NCBI GenBank assembly: GCA_900553945.1
Contig: USFR01000003.1
Span: forward strand, 100,559-164,558
Direction: 5' to 3'
Source: an uncultured Clostridium sp.
GTDB lineage: Bacteria > Bacillota > Clostridia > TANB77 > CAG-508
DNA: 64,000 bases
Part shown: positions 37,033-45,034 of the stretch, piece by piece
Layout of the letters: every line of letters starts with the position of its first letter
Numbering within the stretch: the first letter of the stretch is position 1
Notes under the pieces: model-generated
What the model was told of the DNA's origin: nothing
What the model saw: the letters and a program-made list of their open reading frames with translations, nothing else
The model's database searches: none
Position numbers and translations under genes: made by a program

Positions 37033-37182
37033 ATGTTTAGAGGATTGAAAAAAACAATTGCAGTATGTTTGATAGGTTTTGGACTTGGAACAATAATGGT
37101 GTTATTATTGCCTGTGACATGGTGGCTTATTATAGTTGGAATTGTTGTTATTGCAATTGGGATTATGTGGCTATCATGCTAA
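37033..37182 (+). CDS. Small two-helix membrane protein upstream of spoVM (49 aa)
   Basis: ATG at 37033 follows GGGGGAG. The product begins MFRGLKKTIAVCLIGFG, continues LVLLLP-type MVLLLPVTWWLIIVG and ends IMWLSC. Two hydrophobic helices are separated by a PVTWW turn. I recall similar short proteins in clostridia but no named family. Placement 44 bases before spoVM and within one strand suggests co-transcription and a possible sporulation role (inference). Confidence 0.7.
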   Translation: MFRGLKKTIAVCLIGFGLGTIMVLLLPVTWWLIIVGIVVIAIGIMWLSC

Positions 37183-37225
37183 GTGGAATTATAAATGTAC
37201 TCCTAGTTAGAAAGGTGGATGAATG

Positions 37226-37303
37226 ATGAAAGTAGTTGTGAAAAAGTCTCCTAAATTTTTAAGAGGTTTTTTAAAATTAATTTTTGGAATAAAAAGTACT
37301 TAG
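37226..37303 (+). CDS. spoVM: Stage V sporulation protein SpoVM (25 aa)
   Basis: A tiny amphipathic-helix peptide that recognises the curved forespore membrane and anchors SpoIVA to start coat assembly. The product MKVVVKKSPKFLRGFLKLIF plus GIKST aligns with Bacillus SpoVM, including the key proline at position 9 in PKFL. AAAGGTGG at 37211-37218 gives seven-base spacing to the ATG at 37226 (another ATG lies at 37223). The order rpe...spoVM-rpmB matches Bacillus subtilis, although rpmB is inverted here. spoIVA is also in the window. Confidence 0.88.
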   Translation: MKVVVKKSPKFLRGFLKLIFGIKST

Positions 37304-37324
37304 AGAATGGGTGAAACATAAATT

Positions 37325-37413
37325 AATAGGAAAGTCATGTGAAACGAAATCCAATTGTTAAATAAAATTTTAATAAGGCTGACTTTTAGTACATATGGAC
37401 TTTCCTATTTTTA
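37325..37413 (+). terminator. Long-loop hairpin after spoVM
   Basis: AATAGGAAAGTC (37325-37336) pairs exactly with GACTTTCCTATT (37398-37409), followed by TTTT. The 61-base loop is unusually long; it may be a structured 3' RNA or a weak terminator. Confidence 0.45.
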
Positions 37414-37416
37414 AAC

Positions 37417-37454
37417 AAAAAAATACAACACATGTTTATGTGTTGCCTTTTTTT
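37417..37454. terminator. Bidirectional terminator between spoVM and rpmB
   Basis: CAACACAT-GTTT-ATGTGTTG with AAAAAAATA before and CCTTTTTTT after. Works for both convergent genes. Confidence 0.8.
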
Positions 37455-37465
37455 ACGAAATATAA

Positions 37466-37663
37466 TTAAGCTCTTGTAACTTTTCCAGAACGTAAGCATT
37501 TTGCGCATACTGTTATTCTTTTTGGTTGTCCGTCAACTATAGCTTTTATTCTTCTTAAATTTGGTCTAAATGTTCTTGTTGATCTTTTACTAATATGTGA
37601 ACGTGTTATACTTAATTGATTTCCGAAATTTATATTTTTATCACAAATTGCACATTTTGCCAT
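37466..37663 (-). CDS. rpmB: Ribosomal protein L28
   Basis: 65-aa large-subunit protein. It starts MAKCAICDKNINFGNQLS at 37663, with GGAGGTG just upstream; a longer frame begins six codons earlier but overlaps that site. It is a zinc-ribbon paralogue with CxxC pairs CAIC and CAKC and the conserved HISKRSTRTFRPNL. Transcribed opposite to its usual neighbour spoVM. Confidence 0.95.
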   Translation of the reverse strand: MAKCAICDKNINFGNQLSITRSHISKRSTRTFRPNLRRIKAIVDGQPKRITVCAKCLRSGKVTRA

Positions 37664-37831
37664 GACTTTATGCACCTCCATTTATTTTTTTAACTGACTA
37701 ATAGTTAATATAACATAGTTTTTTTGAAAATACAAGTGTTTTGAGAAAAAAATATGTTTTAGTAGTATTTTTGTAGACAATTGGAGAGACTAAATGTTAA
37801 AATACTTTTGTAAAAAGATAGGGAGTATAAA

Positions 37832-38851
37832 ATGAAGAAAAAGAAATTATTATTGATGATTATTTTAATTTTGATTGTAATATTTGTAGCAAGCTTTGTT
37901 GGAATAGAGAACTATAGAAAAAAGAAAAATCAAGAAGAAATTGATGCTTCAATTCATGGTGTGGTTTTAGCTGAGGATGTTCCTTTTTATGCTAAGGCTG
38001 AGACAAATAATGTTCGTCAGATAAAATTATTGCATAAAGGTGAGAATGTTTATATTTTAGATGAATTTGAGAAGGATAATATAGATTGGTATAAAGTTAA
38101 AATAGATGGAAAGAGAAACGGATATGTGCGTGCAGATAGCGTGCATTATTATAAAGAAATAAATTCACAAAAAGTTTTGGTTTCTGATGTTTCACAATTT
38201 AATATTGATAAAAATTTTGAAAACATGGAAGATTTTGAAGTGTTTTTATTAGAAAATAAGATTAGTTATGTGTATATAAGAGCTGGCGGAAGAGGTTATG
38301 GGCAAAAGGGTAATTTTTATTATGATAAAAATTATAAAGATTATATAGAAGCATGTGAATATTTGAAAATTCCTTATGGATTTTACTTTTTAGATGAAGC
38401 TTTGAATGATAAAGAAGTTGATGAAGAAGTAGAGTTTATATCTAATTTCCTAAAAGATAATGCAGGAAAGTATTGTTTGCTTCCAGTTGCACTTGATGTT
38501 GAGAAACATGACGGTAAAGGCAGAGCTGATAATATATGGGATGCTAGAGCAGAAATAGTACAAGGTTTAATTGATAAGCTTAATGAAAAGAACATTAATA
38601 ACATTTTATATACAAATGCTCAAACAGCTAATTTATATTTAAGTGATTTAAAAACAAAATTCTGGATTGCTTATTATCCAGAGGAGGGGAAAGTTCCTGA
38701 CTATTGGTATTTTGATACAAAGCAAGATGGAGCTTCAAATACAAAACTTCAGAAACGTACAATTGGATGGCAATTTACTGAGCATGGTGCGGGAGATGAA
38801 ATTTCAGAAGATGTAGATTTATCGCTTATGAAAAAGGAGTTTTATAAATAA
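37832..38851 (+). CDS. Membrane-anchored SH3-like/GH25 muramidase family protein
   Basis: 339 aa. An N-terminal membrane anchor/signal (6-26) precedes a bacterial SH3-like domain (about 42-112: AETNNVRQIKLLHKGENVYI). A GH25-type barrel follows (about 118-339) with LVSDVSQFNIDKNF, IRAGGRGYG, PVALDVEKHDGKGRADN and a final EDVDLSL. The DxE-type acidic pair (ALDVEKH) supports lysozyme activity. Probable cell-wall hydrolase. Not closely similar to the GH25 domain at 15465-18611. Confidence 0.78.
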   Translation: MKKKKLLLMIILILIVIFVASFVGIENYRKKKNQEEIDASIHGVVLAEDVPFYAKAETNNVRQIKLLHKGENVYILDEFEKDNIDWYKVKIDGKRNGYVRADSVHYYKEINSQKVLVSDVSQFNIDKNFENMEDFEVFLLENKISYVYIRAGGRGYGQKGNFYYDKNYKDYIEACEYLKIPYGFYFLDEALNDKEVDEEVEFISNFLKDNAGKYCLLPVALDVEKHDGKGRADNIWDARAEIVQGLIDKLNEKNINNILYTNAQTANLYLSDLKTKFWIAYYPEEGKVPDYWYFDTKQDGASNTKLQKRTIGWQFTEHGAGDEISEDVDLSLMKKEFYK

Positions 38852-38854
38852 ATA

Positions 38855-38883
38855 TTGAAAAAGTTTACATAAGATGATATAAT
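38855..38883 (+). promoter_or_regulatory. Sigma-A promoter for the 413-aa repeat protein
   Basis: TTGAAA (38855-38860) and a perfect TATAAT (38878-38883), 17-base spacer, immediately after the GH25 stop. Confidence 0.75.
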
Positions 38884-38939
38884 TGTTTTTGCATTAGCAA
38901 TAAAAACGCCCCGTTTGCATCATGAAAGGAGAGAACTAT

Positions 38940-40163
38940 ATGGAAAATATGGCGTTAGTAAATGTTCATGAGTTAAACAAAGTTGTAGATGTACACTGCC
39001 GGAGTATAAACATTTTAGATGCTAGAAGAGAAGCTGAAGAGCTGTACAAAGCTGTAAAGTTATATGGCTATGAGAATGTAAAAACAGTTCACTTCGATGA
39101 ATCTATGTGTCCTTACATCCGTGCTGGAAAAAGCATTTCGGAAGATGTTAGAGCTTTGTCCGCTTTTGGAGTTATGAATTTGTTTCAAATGAGTGATTCC
39201 GCTGTAAGCAAAGCAAGGTTACAAAAACATTACGGTGATGTTTCTTTTGAAGCTGTGTTAGGAGCAAGAATTGGTGCATCATTGTGCTTATCAGATAAAC
39301 CTTTAGTAGATGCTATGGAGAAATATGCAGGTATTGAATTAGATAAGGAGGCTTATGAAAGTGTTTATATTCAACAGCTCTTTAACTTTGTTGAACATAG
39401 TAGCAAAAGTGTAGATCTGTTAAGCCTTTGGTCACAGACAGAAAATTTATTTAAAGGTATTGTAACCGTTGGACTTGATAATGTAACTGCTTGGTACTAT
39501 AATAATGGTTCACAGCCATATAAACTTTTTGGAAGAGATCTTTCAGAGAAGTTAAGAGCTTTTTGTGGACTTATTGTTATGTTTATGTATGGCATTAGAA
39601 CAGATAGCACACATATGTTGCATATTCAGGATATGCTTGGATTAAGCACTTCAATTTCCAATATTCTTGGAGATGATTATTTGAAAGAGTGCCGGACTTT
39701 ACGAGAGATTGCTAACAAGTATCTTGGAGAGCCTGCAGGAACAATCAAAGCTGAGCCGTTATTTCTCCAGAAGCCGTTTGAGCTTATTGAGCTTAAAAAG
39801 TTTGATGTGGACGATTTGCGTAGCATTGAAAACTTGTGGATGGCACTTGAATCACTTTACAAAAATGTGAAGATGGTAGGTGCTGATGACGTTAAGGTTT
39901 GCTTTTGGAACGAGAATAAGAAAAAGAAGGTAGTTTTAACTGGAAACGAGATTCCTGATAGGATAAAAGCTTTTGACGAGGAATGTGTCATTTATATGTA
40001 TCGTATGTGTGACGATTCTGAAAAGCGTTCGAGGCTGGAAGAGGATTTGGGCTTGAATTATCCGAGCAGGTATGTTCTTGGAGACACAAATGTTATATCT
40101 TGCAAAAAGAGCATGCCGTGTGTTCCTTTAAGAGATATTGCAAGAAGATACTTAGAGAGTTAA
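38940..40163 (+). CDS. Unknown 407-aa protein built from three tandem repeats, atypical composition
   Basis: Unrecognised, probably cytoplasmic. Three units of roughly 110-130 aa (about 20-125, 150-270, 285-405) share a pattern: LY.AVK..G.ENVK..., Y....(G)..I...RA., a hydrophobic helix with C or M, a RL...G stretch, VLG, and a closing L.(D/E)IA.KYL (LREIANKYLGE, LRDIARRYLES). The ATG at 38940 has AAAGGAGAG upstream; an ATG at 38922 overlaps that site. Codon use is richer in G+C than its neighbours (21 of 60 bases at 39061-39120). Own promoter and terminator suggest an acquired single-gene unit. Confidence 0.7.
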   Translation: MENMALVNVHELNKVVDVHCRSINILDARREAEELYKAVKLYGYENVKTVHFDESMCPYIRAGKSISEDVRALSAFGVMNLFQMSDSAVSKARLQKHYGDVSFEAVLGARIGASLCLSDKPLVDAMEKYAGIELDKEAYESVYIQQLFNFVEHSSKSVDLLSLWSQTENLFKGIVTVGLDNVTAWYYNNGSQPYKLFGRDLSEKLRAFCGLIVMFMYGIRTDSTHMLHIQDMLGLSTSISNILGDDYLKECRTLREIANKYLGEPAGTIKAEPLFLQKPFELIELKKFDVDDLRSIENLWMALESLYKNVKMVGADDVKVCFWNENKKKKVVLTGNEIPDRIKAFDEECVIYMYRMCDDSEKRSRLEEDLGLNYPSRYVLGDTNVISCKKSMPCVPLRDIARRYLES

Positions 40164-40200
40164 CTTTTTAAATGTAACTAGTTAATATAACGGGGCAAAA

Positions 40201-40230
40201 AGATACCGGGTAATACCGGTATCTTTTTTT
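40201..40230 (+). terminator. Terminator after the three-repeat gene
   Basis: AGATACCGG and CCGGTATCT with a six-base loop, followed by a T-run of seven or more. Confidence 0.85.
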
Positions 40231-40367
40231 ATGGTATATGAATTTTTTTGAGAACATCATTTTAGGAAAATAGAAGAAAATCCGATAATATAAAAATAAC
40301 CATGCATGTGTTCTAGTTAATTTTTTTGTCGCATATACATTAAAAAAAAGATAGAGGAGATAGATAT

Positions 40368-41579
40368 ATGAAAAGAAAAATATATTGCGCTTTTTTATGT
40401 ATATGCTTTTTATGTATAACAGAGGTATGTCATGCGACTTATTTAACAATTCCAACATGGGCGGAAGACTCAATTGTGGAGACTTCCGGAGAAGTTGGAG
40501 AAAATTTCTTAGATTTATCTTGTGAATCTGCTATATTGATTTCGCAGGATACTGGTGAAGTTTTGTATGAACATAATGCTCATGAGAAATTGCGCCCAGC
40601 TAGTGTTACTAAAGTTATGACGATTTTATTAATAATGGAAGAAATTGATTCAGGAAGATTGTCATATTCTGATAAGATTTCATGTAGTGAAAAAGCTTCT
40701 TCAATGGGTGGCTCTCAAATTTGGCTTGATACAAGAGAAGAGTTGACTGTAGATGAGATGTTAAAGGCGATTTGTGTTGTTTCTGCTAATGATTGTACTG
40801 TTGCTATGGCTGAGCATATTGCTGGAAGTGAAGAGATGTTTGTTAACAGGATGAATGAAAGAGCTAAAGAACTTGGAATGAATGATACTACATTTAAAAA
40901 TTGTCATGGAATTGATGAAGATGGACATGAAACTTCAAGTTATGATATTGCATTAATGTCTAGAGAACTTTTGAGAAATCATCCTAGTATTACGAAATAC
41001 ACAACAATAGGGATGGATTCGCTTAGAGATGGAAAATCTGAGTTGGTTAATACGAATAAGTTGATTAGAAATTATCAAGGAGCAACAGGATTAAAAACAG
41101 GTTCAACATCATTGGCTTTATTTAATTTATCTGCAAGTGCTACAAGGGATGATTTGTCTTTGATTGCTGTTATTATGAGAGCGCCTTCTACTAAGGAGAG
41201 GTTTAGTTGTGCAAGAAAATTGCTTGACTATGGATTTAGTACTTTTAAATATAAAAAGTTTGCTGAAAAAGATGTTGAAGTAATGAATGTACCAATTAAT
41301 AAAGGCGTTGTTTCAGAGGCTTCTGTAAAATATGCTGATACGTCTGGAAAAATTATGAATAAAAAAAGTGAAGGAAATGTTGAACAGGAGATTATAATAA
41401 ATGATAATGTTTCTGCGCCTATTGAGGCAGGTCAAGTGCTGGGAAAGGTTGAGTTTAGAGTAGATGGTGAGGCAGTAGCTAGTGTTGATTTAGTTGCGGA
41501 AAATGATGTGGCAAAACTAAATATTTTCACAATGGGAAAGAGAATTTTGAAAAAATGGTTTTATTTATTTAGAAAATGA
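40368..41579 (+). CDS. D-alanyl-D-alanine carboxypeptidase (DacF/PBP5 type)
   Basis: Trims the terminal D-Ala of peptidoglycan pentapeptides. A signal peptide (1-23) is followed by the penicillin-binding motifs SVTK (in LRPASVTKVMT), SAN (VVSANDCTVAMAEH) and KTG (GLKTGSTSLA). The C-terminal PBP5 domain ends in a short basic/aromatic tail (WFYLFRK) likely to anchor it. 403 aa. Several spore formers have a DacF that shapes the cortex; no spmA/spmB genes are adjacent, so that role is only possible. Confidence 0.92.
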   Translation: MKRKIYCAFLCICFLCITEVCHATYLTIPTWAEDSIVETSGEVGENFLDLSCESAILISQDTGEVLYEHNAHEKLRPASVTKVMTILLIMEEIDSGRLSYSDKISCSEKASSMGGSQIWLDTREELTVDEMLKAICVVSANDCTVAMAEHIAGSEEMFVNRMNERAKELGMNDTTFKNCHGIDEDGHETSSYDIALMSRELLRNHPSITKYTTIGMDSLRDGKSELVNTNKLIRNYQGATGLKTGSTSLALFNLSASATRDDLSLIAVIMRAPSTKERFSCARKLLDYGFSTFKYKKFAEKDVEVMNVPINKGVVSEASVKYADTSGKIMNKKSEGNVEQEIIINDNVSAPIEAGQVLGKVEFRVDGEAVASVDLVAENDVAKLNIFTMGKRILKKWFYLFRK

Positions 41580-41589
41580 GCAATTATAA

Positions 41590-41618
41590 TTGACAAATGG
41601 AGTTTTTCCAATTATAAT
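41590..41618 (+). promoter_or_regulatory. Consensus sigma-A promoter
   Basis: TTGACA (41590-41595), 17-base spacer, TATAAT (41613-41618): a perfect match to the consensus, 34 bases before the small gene. Confidence 0.85.
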
Positions 41619-41651
41619 GTATAGTGTAACTTTAATGAAAGGAGTACTAAT

Positions 41652-41858
41652 ATGTTAGCTAAATGGTGGAGAAAAATAGGTCTTTTTATATTAATCGTTG
41701 CTTGTTTATTCAACATAACATCAAAATTAGTTAAAAGGGTTTCTTTTAGCGATAATGTAAAAGGTACTGTTTCAAATAAAGTTGAAAATGTTGTTACTCA
41801 AGTAAAGGGTGATGATACTAACAATCAAAAAGGTAAAAACACAACAAAAAATAAGTAA
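41652..41858 (+). CDS. Small single-helix membrane protein, unknown (68 aa)
   Basis: Begins MLAKWWRKIGLFILIVACLF: a positively charged N-terminus and one hydrophobic helix (about 8-26), then a hydrophilic Asn/Lys/Thr-rich tail of about 40 residues. GAAAGGAG precedes the ATG. It could be an uncleaved signal-anchor peptide or secreted peptide. The perfect consensus promoter suggests strong constitutive expression. No family recognised. Confidence 0.7.
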   Translation: MLAKWWRKIGLFILIVACLFNITSKLVKRVSFSDNVKGTVSNKVENVVTQVKGDDTNNQKGKNTTKNK

Positions 41859-41863
41859 AACTA

Positions 41864-41892
41864 TTGAAAAAAAAATAGAGTTGTGCTAATAT
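41864..41892 (+). promoter_or_regulatory. Sigma-A promoter for rpmE
   Basis: TTGAAA (41864-41869), 17-base spacer, TAATAT (41887-41892). Confidence 0.65.
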
Positions 41893-41934
41893 ATAAAAGA
41901 TATTGTTAAGAAAAGTAAGGAAGAGGTGAATTAC

Positions 41935-42135
41935 ATGAGAGAAGGAATACATCCAAATTATGAAGCTACAACAATTACATGTGCTTGTGGAAACGTAATG
42001 GAAACAAATTCAACAAAAAAAGATATGAAAGTTGATATATGTTCAAAATGTCATCCATACTGGACTGGAAACTTAAAGAGAGAAACTACTGGTGGTAGAG
42101 CTGATAGATTTAAGAAAAAATATGGATTACAATAA
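41935..42135 (+). CDS. rpmE: Ribosomal protein L31 (zinc-binding type)
   Basis: 66 aa from MREGIHPNYEATTITCACG. It keeps cysteines at CACG and CSKCHPYWTG, the zinc-binding C+ form, and the tail GGRADRFKKKYG. A GTG at 41926 is in frame but coincides with the GGAAGAGG ribosome site; the ATG at 41935 is preferred. Confidence 0.95.
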   Translation: MREGIHPNYEATTITCACGNVMETNSTKKDMKVDICSKCHPYWTGNLKRETTGGRADRFKKKYGLQ

Positions 42136-42141
42136 AAAATC

Positions 42142-42169
42142 GGGCAAGTCAGAGGGCTTGCTCTTTTTT
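42142..42169 (+). terminator. Terminator of rpmE
   Basis: GGGCAAG pairs with CTTGCTC, followed by TTTTTT. Confidence 0.8.
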
Positions 42170-42260
42170 CCCCAATTTGAAGTTGCTTTAAGATAAACAT
42201 TTAAATTATATTACTATTGTAAATAATGTGAAATATTATTGAAAGGGTGTTTAAATATTT

Positions 42261-42641
42261 ATGGAAGAAGAAATAAAAAAAGCCTTAGAAGCTCGTGAAA
42301 GAGCATATTGCAAGAGTTTCAAGGTAGGAGCACTTCTAAAGATGAAAAGTGGCAAGGAATACACAGGATGTAATATTAATAATCAAGGAATCCAATCTAT
42401 TTGTGCTGAACGTGTAGCTTTTTCTAAGGCTATATCAGAAGGTGATTTAGATTTTGATTACATAATTGTTGTTGGAGGTAGTACAAGAGCACAACATTTA
42501 GATAAGTGTTTACCTTGTGGTTACTGCAGACAATTTATGTCTCAATTTGTTGACAAGGATTTTAAAATATATACATATTATGAAGGTAAAACTGATTGTT
42601 ATACTCTTGATCAATTATTACCAGAAGCATTCGATTTATAA
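42261..42641 (+). CDS. cdd: Cytidine deaminase
   Basis: Zinc enzyme of pyrimidine salvage (cytidine/deoxycytidine to uridine). The metal/catalytic motif is the C-type CAERVAF near residue 52, with PCGYCRQFM as the second zinc block. 126 aa, the homotetrameric class. Its stop overlaps by six bases the end of the convergent small ger-operon gene. Confidence 0.94.
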   Translation: MEEEIKKALEARERAYCKSFKVGALLKMKSGKEYTGCNINNQGIQSICAERVAFSKAISEGDLDFDYIIVVGGSTRAQHLDKCLPCGYCRQFMSQFVDKDFKIYTYYEGKTDCYTLDQLLPEAFDL

Positions 42642-42792
42642 TAATATACTGAATATAGGGAGTACAAGTCCGAAGCTTGCAAGTATAATAATACTTACGG
42701 CTCCGGATTTTATTTTTTGGGTACTCATATATAGCATATGATGATGATTCAAGAAATGCGTAAAGTGCGAATAGAATTATTACAAAATTCAT
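42636..42792 (-). pseudogene. Small 2TM protein ending the gerA-type operon, frameshifted
   Basis: Starts at 42792, 20 bases after gerAC, as MNFVIILFALYAFLESSSYA then IYEY. The open frame then turns into unlikely sequence. Dropping one C from the CCC at 42719-42721 gives QKIKSGAVSIIILASFG and LVLPIFSILL with stop at 42636: a 51-aa protein with two membrane helices. This size and position match the small 2TM D-subunits found in some GerA-type receptor operons (inference). Truly broken, or a base-call error. Confidence 0.6.
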
Positions 42793-42811
42793 TTAAAAAT
42801 TCTCCTATCTA

Positions 42812-43942
42812 TTAAGTTTTAGAAAATAAAAAACCAGATAATAAATGGTTAGTTGATGTTATTTCAAATGTTGCGTTTTTGTAGAGTTCTTTCCAATTGT
42901 ATTTATCTATCTGATTTTGTGTTAAGAAGTTTTTATTGAAATAACCTTCAAATCCAATAACGTCGACTCCGTATTCTTGAGCTGTTTTGCATAGAAAGGC
43001 TGTACAAGAGTCTTCTAAGAATTTATTAATTTCTGCTTCAATTTTTTGCCTAGCTTCTTCTGTTGAAAAATCATAGTTTTCATTAGCTGATAAAATTTTT
43101 GAATTTACGCTTATGTTGCAAGTAATTTTGGGTTTACCATTATCAAGTGTTACTTTGATTTTTGTTTTTTGAGGCGAACTTAAATTAATACTTAATGGAA
43201 TATCAGGGTGTTGATAGTTATATACTTCAATAGTTGATTCTTCAAAATTATTTGTTAGTAGATTATAACAAACTGTTTCTACTCCAGAAGTTCTACCAAT
43301 CATTTTATATTTGTCAAAAATAGCTAAGCCAAGTGTTTCGATGTTATCATCTTTTTCAAAACAATATAATGCCAAAGGAGAAGAGATATCATGATGCGTT
43401 GATGAGTAAAAATGTGATAAAGTACATGGTGTGGTGTATGATGTTATTTTTATTGATTCTATAAATGATGTGTAAAATTTTGAAGAGATATCTTCAACTT
43501 TTGAAGCTGTTTCTAGAAAGCTTTTGGCTTTGTCTTGGCAGACTAAAATGTTGCAGGTTGGTCTGATTTCTATATTGTTCGAAGTTGTGTTTATAATGTT
43601 TCCTAATCCTTCTCTTGCAACTTCTTCGGATATTACTAATGCTGTGCAATGAGATAGGTTTATTTGATTTACATTTTCAAGATTTAGCATGGCTATTCCG
43701 ATATTAAAAGAATTACATTTTACTGTTTTTATATCAGTTTTTATTTTAGTACCACCAGATTCTGATGAATCGGGTTTTGCAATTTGTACGGTTAGGGATA
43801 GTGGTTCATTTTCAGAATCTGATTTGTCAATTCCAATTGCAATTACATATGATAATTCTTCTGTTCCTCTTACATCATATGAACTTGAAAATGTTATGCA
43901 AACAACTAAAATAAGTGCAAATACGAGTATTTTTTTCTTCAT
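42812..43942 (-). CDS. GerAC-type germinant receptor C subunit
   Basis: 376-aa Ger(x)C family protein, third gene of the germinant receptor operon. It has an N-terminal signal/anchor (3-20), then VRGTEELSYVIAIGIDKS, the counterpart of the family start W-D-x-R-E-I. The usual lipobox cysteine directly before that motif is missing (SSSYDVRG); the only nearby cysteine is at position 15 inside the helix. C-terminal domains 2 and 3 are present. It starts three bases after gerAB ends. Confidence 0.88.
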   Translation of the reverse strand: MKKKILVFALILVVCITFSSSYDVRGTEELSYVIAIGIDKSDSENEPLSLTVQIAKPDSSESGGTKIKTDIKTVKCNSFNIGIAMLNLENVNQINLSHCTALVISEEVAREGLGNIINTTSNNIEIRPTCNILVCQDKAKSFLETASKVEDISSKFYTSFIESIKITSYTTPCTLSHFYSSTHHDISSPLALYCFEKDDNIETLGLAIFDKYKMIGRTSGVETVCYNLLTNNFEESTIEVYNYQHPDIPLSINLSSPQKTKIKVTLDNGKPKITCNISVNSKILSANENYDFSTEEARQKIEAEINKFLEDSCTAFLCKTAQEYGVDVIGFEGYFNKNFLTQNQIDKYNWKELYKNATFEITSTNHLLSGFLFSKT

Positions 43943-43945
43943 ATG

Positions 43946-45022
43946 CTAGAGTTCCTTTCTTTTTATATTTCCAATGATTAAAATAATAAAACATAATAGT
44001 AAAATGCTTAATATTGAGTATTTGTAAACAGTTGTAGAGAGTAGTTTAAAAAATGTTTGATTTTGAAGTAGGGTAATTATTGCAAAGAATATTCCTAAGA
44101 AGGAGTATGAGAAATTTCTAGATTCTTTACATTCTGTTAGCTTCCCAAATATGTTACTCATGAACATTAAAGAAATGCTTAAATATGAGAATGCTGAAAT
44201 TATCCAAAGGAATATGAAAATTGCGTCTGTTCTTTGCAGAAATTTTCCAAGTTCGATACAACGAGTTAATAAATACATAGATATTATTTCTTCACTATTT
44301 ATAATAAAAGGAAATGTTGAGAGTAGGATTATTACGGTAAAAAGTAGGAAAAGGCCTGAAACTAACATTGAAATTAGTGCTACTTTTTTAAAGTCTTTTT
44401 TATTTTTTAAAAATGGTACTATAAAAAATAAATATAGTAGACCTCCATATGCAAATATATTTTGACTTCCTTCTAAAAATGTTGTTTTTACGTTTTGACC
44501 TAGTATAGGGTATAATCTGTTAAAATTTAAGTTCTTTAGTATCCCTGCAAAGATAACAATTAGACTTAGCAATATTATTGGAATTATTACGCTGTTTGCT
44601 TTTATAATTGATTTGAAGCCTGTTTTATTTGCGACTCCCATACATCCAAGGAAAATTAATAGTATAAGAGGGAGAGGTGTGTTTGGAAAGTAGATAATTT
44701 GTAAGAGTGTTGTAAATTCATAAATTACGGATGTTATTATTATTGTGAATAATATTAATAAAAGTGTTCCTAAAATTATTTGAAGAGGTTTTTTGCCAAT
44801 GTATTTTGATATATCAATAATGTCTTCATTAGGAAATTTTTGAAATAGTTTGCAAATTATAAGTGTTATTATTAATATTATAGATGTTGTAAATATGATA
44901 TTCATTGGGCTTCCTGTTTTTGATTGTTTTATTATTTCTTTAGGAATGTTTAAAAGTATTTTATTTATCATTACTATTAAAATTAGAAATATGGCTTCAA
45001 GCTTTCCTATTTTTAGATTCAT
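43946..45022 (-). CDS. GerAB-type germinant receptor permease subunit
   Basis: 358-aa inner-membrane protein with ten hydrophobic helices in the amino acid/polyamine permease fold, the predicted germinant-binding subunit. The N-terminus MNLKIGKLEAIFLILIVMI and the YP-containing loops are family-like. It lies between the A and C subunits with gaps of 12 and 3 bases, a standard GerA-B-C operon. Confidence 0.9.
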   Translation of the reverse strand: MNLKIGKLEAIFLILIVMINKILLNIPKEIIKQSKTGSPMNIIFTTSIILIITLIICKLFQKFPNEDIIDISKYIGKKPLQIILGTLLLILFTIIITSVIYEFTTLLQIIYFPNTPLPLILLIFLGCMGVANKTGFKSIIKANSVIIPIILLSLIVIFAGILKNLNFNRLYPILGQNVKTTFLEGSQNIFAYGGLLYLFFIVPFLKNKKDFKKVALISMLVSGLFLLFTVIILLSTFPFIINSEEIISMYLLTRCIELGKFLQRTDAIFIFLWIISAFSYLSISLMFMSNIFGKLTECKESRNFSYSFLGIFFAIITLLQNQTFFKLLSTTVYKYSILSILLLCFIILIIGNIKRKEL

Positions 45023-45034
45023 AAAATTTCCTCC

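Noticed and set aside
40168..40473. 101-aa minus-strand ORF over the dacF-type start
   Set aside because: Overlaps the signal peptide coding region of the carboxypeptidase and a terminator; no ribosome site.
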